Source: CAVEFW01 sp963643505
GTDB lineage: Bacteria; Actinomycetota; Coriobacteriia; Coriobacteriales; Eggerthellaceae
Assembly: GCA_963643505.1 (NCBI GenBank)
Contig: CAVIKF010000005.1
Coordinates: 1 to 64,000 of the forward strand
Reading direction: 5' to 3'
DNA length: 64,000 bases
Shown here: positions 33,303-42,022 of the stretch, one piece after another
Numbering within the stretch: the stretch's first letter is position 1
How the letters are laid out: each line of letters opens with the position of its first letter
The notes under the pieces: generated by a model
The model's database searches: none
The model's input: only the letters and a program-made list of their open reading frames with translations
What the model was told of the DNA's origin: nothing
Position numbers and translations under genes: made by a program

Positions 33303-34931
33303 ATGATTGATGAGATCCGTGTAAAGAACCTGGCGCTGATCAGGGAAGCGACGTTGACACCCGCGACGGGGCTGACCGTGTTGACCGGCGAGACCGGTGC
33401 GGGTAAGACCGCCTTGGTGAGCGCGATCAAATTGCTTATGGGGCAACGCGCCGACAAGAGCGACGTACGCCAGGGAGAGGACTCGCTGTCGGTGGAGGGG
33501 CGGTTCTTGGGCGGGCCTTCCGAGGACGATGACGAGTTGATTGTGTCTCGTACCGTCACCTCCGACGGCCGTTCCCGCGCAAACCTGAACGGCGAGATGG
33601 CGACCATGAGGCAGTTGTCCGAGCACGTGGCGGCCCAGGTCGATTTGTGCGGCCAACACGAGCATCAGGCGCTCATGCGTAGCGCCTCCCATGTCACCAT
33701 GCTCGACGATTGGGCAAGGGACGAGGTCGCCTCGGCGTTGGAATCCTATCGAGAGGCGTTTCAATCTGCCAAGGATGCCGCCGCCGAGCTTGAGCGGGTG
33801 TCCGAGGCGGCAGGAGCCTCCAATGCCAAGCTCGACGAGGCGCGGTTTGCGTTGCGCCGCATCGACGAGGTCAATCCCTGCCCAGGCGAGATGGATCAGC
33901 TTCGCGCGACGCTTTCCAAGGCTGAGAATGCGGAGTCCCTCGTGCGTGCAACCTCGACGGTGCACGACGCGTTAGCAGGAGACGGGGGCGCCCTTGACCT
34001 GCTTGGTCAGGCAACAAGCGCCCTTGAGACGGTTGCCTCCTACGACGAGGGGCTTGCAGCGTATGCCGACAGCATCCGTGAGACCACCTATGTGCTTGAG
34101 GACATCGCCCGTGACGCACGGGATTACCGCGATTCGATCGAGTTCGACGAGGAGACCCTCGTTACCCAACAGGAGCGACTGAGCGCGTTGCTTGGATTGG
34201 TACGCCAATATGGTCCGCGTATCGAGGACGTGCTTGAGAGGCGCGCGGAGGCGGCCGACCTCGTCTCCATGGTGGATGATTCCGAGAGGCGTCTCAAGGA
34301 GGCCCGTGAGGCCCAAGCTTTGGCGGAGGCCCGCTTGGCAAAACAGGCTGCGATGTTGTCGCAAGTGCGAAATCGGGTCGCTCCGCGTTTTGCCGAGGCC
34401 GTGTCGGCCCAGATGGCACGCTTGGAGATGGGTTCGGCCCAATTGGTGTGCTCGGTGAGGGAACTCGAGCGTTGCGAGTGGACGCTTGCCGGCCCTGACG
34501 CGGTGGAGTTCTTGTTCAAACCCGGTTCCGGCATGGAAGCCCGTCCTTTGGCGCGCATCGCCTCCGGCGGCGAGCTGTCACGCGTCCTTTTGGCCATCAA
34601 GGTCGTCATGGGCGAGCGTGACCAGGTCGACACGCTAATCTTTGACGAGGTTGATGCCGGAACGGGAGGTGCCACGGCGATTGCCCTGGCCGAGGTCTTG
34701 GCCGATCTTGCAAAGACCCACCAAGTCATCGTTGTCACCCACCTTGCCCAGGTAGCGGTTCGTGCCGATGTCCACTATGTGGTGAAAAAGAGCGATGGGG
34801 AGTTGCCGGAGACGAGGTTGGTGGTTGTCGAGGGGGAGGACTTGGAGGGTGAGATCGCCCGCATGTTGTCCGGGTCGAATACCGAGACGAGCATTGCCCA
34901 TGCGCGGGAGCTGTTGGCAGAAACCCGCTGA
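33303..34931 (+). CDS. recN: DNA repair protein RecN
   Basis: A 542-residue SMC-like ATPase acting in double-strand break repair. The N-terminus MIDEIRVKNLALIREATL is typical; Walker A is TGETGAGKTAL, a long coiled coil spans about residues 150-370, and the C-terminal half has the signature IASGGELSRVLLAIK, Walker B TLIFDEVDAGTGG and the H-loop VTHLAQVA. The ATG at 33303 is preferred by its N-terminus; GGAGGAGAG lies upstream. Length is normal. Confidence 0.95.
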   Translation: MIDEIRVKNLALIREATLTPATGLTVLTGETGAGKTALVSAIKLLMGQRADKSDVRQGEDSLSVEGRFLGGPSEDDDELIVSRTVTSDGRSRANLNGEMATMRQLSEHVAAQVDLCGQHEHQALMRSASHVTMLDDWARDEVASALESYREAFQSAKDAAAELERVSEAAGASNAKLDEARFALRRIDEVNPCPGEMDQLRATLSKAENAESLVRATSTVHDALAGDGGALDLLGQATSALETVASYDEGLAAYADSIRETTYVLEDIARDARDYRDSIEFDEETLVTQQERLSALLGLVRQYGPRIEDVLERRAEAADLVSMVDDSERRLKEAREAQALAEARLAKQAAMLSQVRNRVAPRFAEAVSAQMARLEMGSAQLVCSVRELERCEWTLAGPDAVEFLFKPGSGMEARPLARIASGGELSRVLLAIKVVMGERDQVDTLIFDEVDAGTGGATAIALAEVLADLAKTHQVIVVTHLAQVAVRADVHYVVKKSDGELPETRLVVVEGEDLEGEIARMLSGSNTETSIAHARELLAETR

Positions 34932-35006
34932 GCCGTTTGCGCTTGCGCCTGAGGCAACTATGTAATACGCGGCCCGCTGAGCCGTTTGCGCTTGCGCCTG
35001 AGGCAA
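34924..35006 (+). repeat. 34-bp direct repeat across the recN stop codon
   Basis: A 34-bp unit beginning CCCGCTGAGCCGTTTGCGC is exact at 34924-34957 and 34973-35006 (offset 49) and includes the TGA stop. Confidence 0.95.
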
Positions 35007-35117
35007 ATCCGGTCACGTCTGTTTCATGAAGACCTATCCCTGCCCCCAAAAGGGGGATGCGAGAAGTACAATATGTCTTGAGAGTAAAGGCGTTTTTTGC
35101 TGGCGATGAGGAGACCC

Positions 35118-36614
35118 ATGGCGACATCTGACAGGATTGCAGATCAAATCCTCGATGTGGTGCAGGATGCTGTCACCTCCCAAGATTTCAGCAACCTGCA
35201 ATCCAAAATCGAAGACTCCTTCAATGCCGCCGCGTGTGGCATAGGGCGTGGTGTCGCTCAAGCCCAGGACGCGTACAAACAGGCCCAACAGGCGAGGGCC
35301 GCCCAGGCCCAGGACGCGTACAAACAGGCCCAACAGGCGAGGGCCGCCCAGGCCCAGGACGCGTACAAACAGGCCCAACAGGCGAGGGCCGCCCAGGCCC
35401 AGGACGCGTACAAACAGGCCCAACAGGCGAGGGCCGCCCAGGCCCAGGACGCGTACAAACAGGCCCAACAGGCGAGGGCCGCCCAGGCCCAGGACGCGTA
35501 CAAACAAGCCCAACAGGCGAAGGCCGTCCAGACCCAACGTCGCGAGGAGGAAAAACAGCTTCTCAAGCAAAGGCAGAAAACCGCCGATGCCTGGATTCGG
35601 CAAGCCAAAGCCGACCGACAACGCCTCCAACAACGGGAGCAGCAACTCCTCACGGTGTATGCGAAGCCAAATCGTCTGCGAGACGAAGGTCTCGTCATGA
35701 CGGTTTGTGGCGCGTTTGTGCTCGCCCCGACGTTCTTTGTGTTCATAGCAGCTCTTATGTCAGGCACGTGGACCGTTCCGGTCGTGGTTGGCGCGGTTTT
35801 AGCAGTGGGGATTGCTCTGCTGGTGAAGGGCGTCAAGGTCTTGTCGTTGTCCAGTCGCTTCAAGGTGTATCGCGACTATATCGGTATGCGCGACTATTGC
35901 ACGGTTGAGGAGTTGTCCCGTACCACGGGTGAGGATTCCAAGCGCGTGCTCGCAAATATCAAGCGGATGATGAAAAAGAACCTGTTCCTCGAGGCGGCGT
36001 TTGACTCCCAAGAAACCACCCTTATCATGAATCGACGGACCTATGCCCAATACGAGCAGGCGCAAGACCAGTATCGAGCGCGTTTGCGCCAACAAAGCTT
36101 GGCAGACTCCGTCTCGCCGCAAAGTTCCCCCGATACTTCGATGAGCGAGGATGCCACAGCGTTGCTTGCCCGTGGCGAGGCATATATCGCCAAGATACGT
36201 TTGAGCAACGAGGCTATCGAAGGTGAGGAGATCTCCGCCAAGATTGACCAGATCGAGGAAGTGGTTGGCCACATCCTGAAGCGCGCCCAAGCCCATCCCG
36301 AGATCGTCGGCGATCTCGGTCAGTTGATGGACTACTATTTGCCCACCACCGTCAAGTTGCTCGACGCCTACCGCGACTTGGATTCCCAGCCTATTCAGGG
36401 AGAGAACATCCTTAAATCCAAACAGGAGATCGAGGGTGCGCTCGACGCCTTGGCGGTAGCGTTTGAGAAGTTGCTTGACCAGGTATTTCGTGATGTCGCT
36501 TGGGACGTCTCTTCCGATGTCTCAGTTTTGCATACCGTGTTGGCCCAAGAAGGCTTGGCGGAGGACCCCTTCGCCCCGTCCCCAACGCATCCCCCAACAC
36601 ATCACACAAGTTAG
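35118..36614 (+). CDS. XpaC-like protein with six 15-residue repeats
   Basis: A 498-residue protein. Residues 1-48 are a short helical region; residues 49-138 are six copies of a 15-residue Gln/Ala-rich helical unit (AQDAYKQAQQARAAQ), likely a coiled coil; a basic linker follows; two membrane helices lie near residues 195-245 (AFVLAPTFFVFIAALMSGTW, VVVGAVLAVGIALLV). The C-terminal half (YIGMRDYCTVEELSRTTG) resembles the XpaC family (5-bromo-4-chloroindolyl phosphate hydrolysis). It is followed after 43 bp by telA, the usual XpaC partner. The start at 35118 follows GAGGAGA. Confidence 0.82.
   Translation: MATSDRIADQILDVVQDAVTSQDFSNLQSKIEDSFNAAACGIGRGVAQAQDAYKQAQQARAAQAQDAYKQAQQARAAQAQDAYKQAQQARAAQAQDAYKQAQQARAAQAQDAYKQAQQARAAQAQDAYKQAQQAKAVQTQRREEEKQLLKQRQKTADAWIRQAKADRQRLQQREQQLLTVYAKPNRLRDEGLVMTVCGAFVLAPTFFVFIAALMSGTWTVPVVVGAVLAVGIALLVKGVKVLSLSSRFKVYRDYIGMRDYCTVEELSRTTGEDSKRVLANIKRMMKKNLFLEAAFDSQETTLIMNRRTYAQYEQAQDQYRARLRQQSLADSVSPQSSPDTSMSEDATALLARGEAYIAKIRLSNEAIEGEEISAKIDQIEEVVGHILKRAQAHPEIVGDLGQLMDYYLPTTVKLLDAYRDLDSQPIQGENILKSKQEIEGALDALAVAFEKLLDQVFRDVAWDVSSDVSVLHTVLAQEGLAEDPFAPSPTHPPTHHTS
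35262..35531 (+). repeat. Six 45-bp tandem in-frame repeats
   Basis: Copies begin at 35262, 35307, 35352, 35397, 35442 and 35487. The first five are virtually identical at DNA level; the last has a few changes (for example AAACAAGCC, GCGAAGGCCGTC). Such identity means recent expansion. Confidence 0.97.
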
Positions 36615-36657
36615 CAAGGCGTCTCGTTCGCGCTACTAGACAGGAAGGATTAGCACC

Positions 36658-37842
36658 ATGAGCAACGAAACCCCTATGGACACCGTTCCCGTTCTGACCT
36701 TGACCCCGGACCTCGAGACAGGGATAACCATACCTGCTGCTCCTGACGTCGAGGAAATCGTTCTTGACGCGGAGCCGCAAACCGCACCTGTTGTTTCCGC
36801 CATCGACGACAGCATGCTCTCTGATGCGGAGAAGCAGATGGTGGAGTCCTTCTCCCAACAGATCGACGTGCGTGACTCCACCACCATCTTGACCTATGGT
36901 GCGGGCGCCCAAAAGAAGATGGCTGACTTTGGCGACGCCGCCCTTCAAAGTGTGCGCACCTCCGACCTCGGCGAGACGGGCGATCTGATCGTAAATGTTG
37001 TAACCGAGTTGCGCAGTTTCGACACAGAGGAGGAGAAGGGGCTTTTCGGCTTCTTCAAGCGTGGCGCCAACAAGGTCGAGGGCTTGCGCGCACGCTACGA
37101 CAAGGTCGAGGGAAACGTAGATAAGATCGTGGTGGCGCTCAAGGACCACCAGATGAAGCTGATGAAGGATGCGGCCATGCTCGACAAGATGTATGACCAG
37201 AACCTTTTGTACTACAAGGAACTCACGATGTATGTCCTTGCCGGCAAGAAGAAACTGGCGCAAGTTCGTGAAGGCGAGTTGCGCGAGTTGGTGGACAAGG
37301 CAAATAAGACCGGTCGCGCCGAGGACGCCCAAGCGGTCCAAGATCTCGAGTCGATGTGTACGCGTTTCGAGAAGAAGATCTCCGATTTGGATTTGACCCG
37401 CACCATCGCCATGCAGACGGCTCCCCAGATTCGTCTTGTCCAGACCAGCGAGGTCACCATGGTGGAGAAGATCCAAACCACCATCGTCAACACGATCCCG
37501 CTTTGGAAAAGCCAGATGGTGCTCGCCCTTGGCATAGCAAACACTGAGGCGGCAGTGAAGGCGCAAAACGCCGTGACCAACATGACCAACGAGCTTTTGC
37601 GCAAGAACGCCCAGATGCTTCATGACTCCACGGTGGAGGTTGCCAAGGAGTCCGAGCGGGGTGTCGTGGAGATCGAGACCCTCGTCAACACCAACGAGCA
37701 GCTCATCAAGACCTTCGACGAGGTCATGGCAATCCAGACCGAAGGGCGCAAGAAGCGCGCCGAGGCTGAAACCGAGATGCGCCGCATCGAGGCACAGCTC
37801 AAGGCGAAGCTCTTGGAGTTGCCCGCGTCGGCGGCCCAATAG
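36658..37842 (+). CDS. telA: TelA-like toxic anion resistance protein
   Basis: A 394-residue TelA/KlaA-family protein. Typical segments are FFKRGANKVEGLRARYDKVEGNVDKIVVAL (given here in part: KRGANKVEGL), LDKMYDQNLLYYKELTMYVLAG, and NTIPLWKSQMVLALGIANTEAAV, within an almost fully helical, cytosolic protein. Family members are linked to tellurite and cell-envelope stress resistance, mechanism unclear. It pairs with the XpaC-like gene upstream. Confidence 0.9.
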   Translation: MSNETPMDTVPVLTLTPDLETGITIPAAPDVEEIVLDAEPQTAPVVSAIDDSMLSDAEKQMVESFSQQIDVRDSTTILTYGAGAQKKMADFGDAALQSVRTSDLGETGDLIVNVVTELRSFDTEEEKGLFGFFKRGANKVEGLRARYDKVEGNVDKIVVALKDHQMKLMKDAAMLDKMYDQNLLYYKELTMYVLAGKKKLAQVREGELRELVDKANKTGRAEDAQAVQDLESMCTRFEKKISDLDLTRTIAMQTAPQIRLVQTSEVTMVEKIQTTIVNTIPLWKSQMVLALGIANTEAAVKAQNAVTNMTNELLRKNAQMLHDSTVEVAKESERGVVEIETLVNTNEQLIKTFDEVMAIQTEGRKKRAEAETEMRRIEAQLKAKLLELPASAAQ

Positions 37843-38018
37843 CTACCAACTTTCAAGTCAAACAGGCGGCCCAATAGCTGTCTACCCTCAAGCCCAACAG
37901 GCTCGGGTCTCCCTTCGCGGGGTCCGGGCCTCTCCTTTTGTTGCACGTAGGGACATCGTCGTCGCGCGGGATGCCCTCTTTGTTGCACGTAGGGACATCG
38001 TCGTCGCGCGGGATGCCC
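37830..38018 (+). repeat. Two sets of direct repeats after telA
   Basis: GGCGGCCCAATAGCT, containing the telA stop, is exact at 37830-37844 and 37865-37879 (period 35). A 38-bp unit beginning TGTTGCACGTAGGGACATCG is exact at 37939-37976 and 37981-38018 (period 42). Confidence 0.95.
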
Positions 38019-38083
38019 CTCGAGAAGACCGGGGTCCTCGGATTCTCTCCTTTTGTTGCTGTCATGTTTCGTACAATTTTTTC

Positions 38084-38113
38084 TTGTTCCGTCTTGGTGC
38101 GGAGTAGTATCAT
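38084..38113 (+). promoter_or_regulatory. Promoter before the Trp T-box
   Basis: TTGTTC (38084-38089), an 18-base spacer and TATCAT (38108-38113). Confidence 0.55.
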
Positions 38114-38134
38114 TCCCCCAACAATTGAATAGAC

Positions 38135-38423
38135 CTCAAACCGATGAGGCGAAGGTAAAGTCATCAGAGCACTCACAGAGAGCGGGCGTAGCTGGGATTC
38201 CCGCAGGAAGCTGGATGGCACAATGGGTCGCCGAGGGAAAGGTGAAAGGCAACGAGGTCCAAACTCGAAGCCAAGTAGCTGGACCGTGAGCCTGCGTTAA
38301 AGGCAAGCGTGTGTTAGCACGTGACGAGTGGTCGGGTATCCCGGCAAAAAAGGTGGCACCGCAGGTTTCAATGGCCTGTCCTTTTTCAACTAGCGAGTTG
38401 GAAAAGGACAGGCCTTTTTTGTT
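38135..38423 (+). ncRNA. T-box leader, tryptophan specifier
   Basis: The T-box sequence AGGTGGCACCGCAGG is at 38351-38365, followed by a very strong terminator (GGCCTGTCC ... GGACAGGCC then T6, 38373-38419). In stem I, AGAGAG on the 5' side and TGG-A-CCGT-GAG (38280-38289) on the 3' side follow the usual spacing of specifier, purine, helix and GA-turn, giving the Trp codon TGG. Uncharged tRNA-Trp should allow read-through into the transporter genes. Confidence 0.85.
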
Positions 38424-38502
38424 GTCCGAACAAGAAGTAGGCAACAAAAGCGGGGGACATTCAATTGGGCAGTTGCAAGCCATTGGGTGAAAGGAAAGAA
38501 AA

Positions 38503-39084
38503 ATGGCAGAGAAACGTGAAGTAGCGGTACAAAAGCAGGACGGTTTTTCCGTTCAAGATCTCATTTTGGTGGCAGTGCTCGTTGCGGCGGGTGCCGTGTT
38601 GAAGTTGACGGTCTCAAACTTTTTGAGCATCGGTGGATGCAAGGCAAACTTTATGATCGCGTCCTATTGCCTTGCCATCATCCTCATCCGTCCTCGCGGG
38701 GCAAAAGGCGTTCTCCAATCCGCCGTCATCGGTCTCATCGTCGGCCTCGTTAGTCAAATCCCGATGCTGAACGCAACGCCTATGGTCAACATCGCCTCCG
38801 AGTTGGTCGGCGCGGTGGTGTGCGGATTGTTGTTCAATTTGTGCACCCTCGTCGCCCCTGAGAACAAGGGCGCCCAAAACGTCGCGTTCCCCGCGGTCAT
38901 CACCTTCATCTCAACAGTGTTTTCCGGCTATACCTTCAGCCTCATCGTCGGTACTGCCATTGCGGGCTTGGCCATGCCCGCCGTGTTCGCCACGTACTCC
39001 ATCGTCGTCCTCCCCACAGCCTGCATGAACGCGGTGTTCGTCGCCATCCTGACCCCGGTTTTGCGTGCGGTCTTGAAAAAGTAA
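38503..39084 (+). CDS. trpP: ECF transporter S component, tryptophan (TrpP-like)
   Basis: A 193-residue membrane protein with five to six helices. It resembles TrpP/YhaG-type S components: an N-terminal LILVAVLVAAGAVLK, a loop rich in Ser/Gly/Lys before MIASYCLAIILI, and a C-terminal SGYTFSLIVG ... VVLPTACMNAVFVAILTPVL. Together with a Trp T-box leader and the ATPase/T-component genes downstream it makes a dedicated tryptophan importer. The start has GAAAGGAAAG upstream. Confidence 0.82.
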   Translation: MAEKREVAVQKQDGFSVQDLILVAVLVAAGAVLKLTVSNFLSIGGCKANFMIASYCLAIILIRPRGAKGVLQSAVIGLIVGLVSQIPMLNATPMVNIASELVGAVVCGLLFNLCTLVAPENKGAQNVAFPAVITFISTVFSGYTFSLIVGTAIAGLAMPAVFATYSIVVLPTACMNAVFVAILTPVLRAVLKK

Positions 39085-39279
39085 CTCTCCCAAACGCGGC
39101 CTTTAGGGGGCCGGGCCGATTCCCCACCTCGGCTTTTGGTCCCCGCCAAGGCCCAATTCACGGGTTGTGGCTGGTGAGTTTTGGGGTTGGTTTTCGCCAA
39201 AATTAGGCATTCCTCGAAGTCGGGAACTCCTCGAAATCAGGAATTTCGTCAATGTCAGACAGGGCAATCGCTCCTCGCA

Positions 39280-39315
39280 CATACGTTGCATACGTTGCAT
39301 ACGTTGCATACGTTG
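39280..39315 (+). repeat. Four 9-bp tandem repeats before ecfA1
   Basis: CATACGTTG repeated four times without mismatch, 28 bp before the ecfA1 start. The whole 260-bp gap from trpP has no gene. Confidence 0.95.
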
Positions 39316-39343
39316 CGGAGGTCCATCGAAAAGGAAGAGAAAC

Positions 39344-40183
39344 ATGATCGAGATCAGAGATCTTTCATTTAGGTTCAAGAGCGGCGCAAAGCCGGTTATT
39401 CGCGGGATCAACCTGACGATCGAGTCGGGGCAATTTGTGGGTATCACGGGCGCTGCCGGCAGCGGGAAGTCGACGTTGACATATGCGCTCAACGGAATCA
39501 TCCCCCATTGGTATCCTGGCGACTTTTATGGAAGTGTGAAAATCGACGGCATCGACACGTGTGAGGTCGCCTTGACCGACATCTCCAGATACGTGGGCAG
39601 CGTTTGTCAAGACATCGACTCACAGATGATCTCGTCGGTGGTCGAGGATGAGATTTTGTACGGTCTCGAGAATTTCGGAGTCCCGAAAGACGAGATCGAG
39701 GGGCGCGTATCCGAGGTGCTCGAGGGTATGGGCATTGCCGATTTGCGCAATCGTGCAATCGCCGGCCTCTCCGGTGGGCAAAAGCAAAAGGTCGCCATCG
39801 CAGCGATTTTGGCGATGCGTCCTGGCATTCTCGTACTCGATGAGCCGACAGCGGAACTTGATCCCGCTTCGAGCGTGGGCGTGTTCGACCTGCTTCGGAA
39901 GTACTCGCGCGAGCATGGCACGACGGTCATCGTCGTCGAGCAAAAAATCGCCCTGCTTTCCAACTATTGCGACAAGCTTGTCATCTTGGAAGGCGGCGCC
40001 GTTCGTTTCGACGACACGCCGACCAACGTTCTCGCCCATTCCGATGAGTTGCTTGCGTTGGGCGTGAACTGCCCGCGCTCGACCACGTTGGTCAACGAGT
40101 TGCGCAAGCGCGAACTCACCCGCAGGGAGTCGGTTCGTAACGTCGACCAGGCGGTCGAGGTCGTGAAAGAGGTGCTCGCATGA
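39344..40183 (+). CDS. ecfA1: ECF transporter ATPase A1
   Basis: A 279-residue EcfA ATPase: Walker A GAAGSGKST, Q-loop VCQDIDSQMISS, signature LSGGQKQKVAIAAILAM, Walker B ILVLDEPTAELDP and a His-loop position read here as VVEQKI (Gln in place of the usual His). The start is at ATG 39344 with AAGGAAGAG upstream. It overlaps ecfA2 by four bases (ATGA). Confidence 0.9.
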   Translation: MIEIRDLSFRFKSGAKPVIRGINLTIESGQFVGITGAAGSGKSTLTYALNGIIPHWYPGDFYGSVKIDGIDTCEVALTDISRYVGSVCQDIDSQMISSVVEDEILYGLENFGVPKDEIEGRVSEVLEGMGIADLRNRAIAGLSGGQKQKVAIAAILAMRPGILVLDEPTAELDPASSVGVFDLLRKYSREHGTTVIVVEQKIALLSNYCDKLVILEGGAVRFDDTPTNVLAHSDELLALGVNCPRSTTLVNELRKRELTRRESVRNVDQAVEVVKEVLA

Positions 40184-41019
40184 TCGAGTTCAAGAATGTC
40201 AGCGCTGCCTACGATAACGAGGTGCCGATTTTGAGCGACGTGTCGTTTACGATCAACGACGGCGACTTCGTGGCGTTTGTCGGCACAAACGGAGCAGGGA
40301 AGTCCACGACGATGAGGTTGTGCAATGGACTTTTGAAGCCCACCGCCGGCGAGGTTTTGGTCGACGGTGTCCCAACGACCGAGCTCAGGACGAGCCAGAT
40401 TGCGCGCAAGATCGGTTTTTTGTTCCAAAACCCCGACCGTCAGATTTGTTGCAAGACAGTGCGCGAGGAGTTGCTGTTCGGGTTTGAAGCCTTGGGCGAG
40501 TCGGGCTTTGTTGTCGAGAAGAGGGTTGATGAAATTATCGACTTGTTCGGGTTTGGCCCCGATGATGAGCCCTATCTGCTCAACCGCGGCACGCGCCAGC
40601 TTTTGGCTCTTGCCTCCATCGTCGTACTCGAGACACCCGTCGTAATCCTCGATGAACCGACCTGCGGCTTGAGCTATCGTGAGTGTGTCCAGGTCATGGA
40701 GGTCGTTCGTGCGCTTCATGAGCGAGGGACGACGGTGATCATGGTGTGCCACGACATGGAGGTCGTCGCAGACTTTGCCGAGCGTGTCATCGTGATGACG
40801 CGGGGTCGGATGGCGGCGCAGGGAGCAACATTCGACGTGCTTCGCGACCCGAAAATCCTTGAAGAGGCCGACCTCGTCGCACCGCAGATTGTCGACGTCT
40901 CGATGCGTCTTTGCGACGACGCTGCGATTGCGACCTCGGATATCGCGCGGGCCAACACCGTTGAGGAGATGGTTGCCGCCATCGAAGGCGCGTGCATGAG
41001 GGGAGGTGAGGCGCGATGA
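40180..41019 (+). CDS. ecfA2: ECF transporter ATPase A2 with degenerate signature motif
   Basis: A 279-residue ATPase: Walker A GTNGAGKST, Q-loop LFQNPDRQICCKTV, Walker B VVILDEPTCGL and H-loop MVCHDMEV. The ABC signature, normally LSGGQ, reads LNRGTRQLLALASI. It starts within ecfA1 (ATGA overlap) and ends overlapping ecfT. In an A1-A2 heterodimer one composite ATP site would then be degenerate. Confidence 0.9.
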   Translation: MIEFKNVSAAYDNEVPILSDVSFTINDGDFVAFVGTNGAGKSTTMRLCNGLLKPTAGEVLVDGVPTTELRTSQIARKIGFLFQNPDRQICCKTVREELLFGFEALGESGFVVEKRVDEIIDLFGFGPDDEPYLLNRGTRQLLALASIVVLETPVVILDEPTCGLSYRECVQVMEVVRALHERGTTVIMVCHDMEVVADFAERVIVMTRGRMAAQGATFDVLRDPKILEEADLVAPQIVDVSMRLCDDAAIATSDIARANTVEEMVAAIEGACMRGGEAR

Positions 41020-41792
41020 AGGTATTTCTCGAGTACGTCCCCGGAGACAGCTTCTTACACCGAATGAATCCCGTTGCAAAGCTCGCGGCTGCGATATTGG
41101 TCGTCGCGGCGTGCTTTACGGCGCAAAGCTTTGCCTTGTTGGGTGTCATTGTCGTCCTGGACCTTGGTCTCGCTGCGATGTGCGGCATGATGCGGCAAAC
41201 GGTAGGATTGGTGAAGGTGGTCGCTGCGTTCTCGCTTATGCTCGCCGCCCTTGCGTTGTTGTTTACCCCCGCAGGTGAAGTGCTCGTCGTCCTGCCCTGG
41301 GGATATATCGGAACAGGCAGTGTCTTGTCCGCGATCCGTATCGTGTTGCGTCTTGTCGCTTGTGCCATCCCGCTGTTCCTCGTGTTCTACGTCACGAAGC
41401 TCAACGACATCTCCAACAGCCTCGTGAAGGTTTTGCACGTTCCCTATAAATATGCGTTCGTTTTTACCGAGACCGTGCATTTCATCCCCGTGTTCATGAA
41501 CGACATGAGCGGCATCATAGAGGCCCAGACTGCACGTGGGGTGGCTTTTGACGGCGGCTTGGTGAAGAAGTTGCGCCTCATGGTCCCTTTGTGCGTGCCG
41601 TTGCTCGTCTCAAGCGTGCGCAAGACCAACAGCGCCGCCATCGCAGCCGAGGTGCGCGGCTTCAATCTGCGCACGCGTGAGAGCGGGTACAAGGAGTATC
41701 CGTTCGCGGGACTCGATATCATCGTGATGGGTGCGGCGACGGCCCTGTTGGCCTTGGCTGTCGTGCTTGTCGTGTTGGGGGTCGCGATATAG
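41016..41792 (+). CDS. ecfT: ECF transporter T component
   Basis: A 258-residue transmembrane coupling protein with four to six helices. Two Ala-Arg-Gly-type coupling motifs that dock on the ATPases are seen, AQTARGVAF and AEVRGFNL, separated by about 45 residues. It overlaps ecfA2 and is the last gene of the tryptophan ECF operon. Confidence 0.9.
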   Translation: MKVFLEYVPGDSFLHRMNPVAKLAAAILVVAACFTAQSFALLGVIVVLDLGLAAMCGMMRQTVGLVKVVAAFSLMLAALALLFTPAGEVLVVLPWGYIGTGSVLSAIRIVLRLVACAIPLFLVFYVTKLNDISNSLVKVLHVPYKYAFVFTETVHFIPVFMNDMSGIIEAQTARGVAFDGGLVKKLRLMVPLCVPLLVSSVRKTNSAAIAAEVRGFNLRTRESGYKEYPFAGLDIIVMGAATALLALAVVLVVLGVAI

Positions 41793-41837
41793 GTTCGAGC
41801 GGATATAGGTAACAGATATAGGTTCGAGCGGATATAG
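41786..41837 (+). repeat. 29-bp-period tandem duplication across the ecfT stop codon
   Basis: GATATAGGTTCGAGCGGATA plus TAG is exact at 41786-41808 and 41815-41837; the ecfT stop lies inside the unit. A third partial copy of TTCGAACAGG type follows, and TTTTCAAAG is doubled at 41850-41872. Confidence 0.93.
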
Positions 41838-42022
41838 CTTCGAACAGGCTTTTCAAAGTCGAATTTTCAAAGCCGATGTTGCTTCAAGCTAACTTTTTTG
41901 CAACCATTGACGGGAATAGCCGCATGTTTGGGGATTTGTAACTTTCTCTTCGCGGTACTATTGTTGCATGTTTCGTTTTTGTTTCGAAACGCTGTGATAT
42001 CTACCGAGAGGAACGAAATACC

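Noticed and set aside
35262..35531. CRISPR-like array
   Set aside because: The 45-bp units are contiguous without spacers and encode an in-frame coiled coil.
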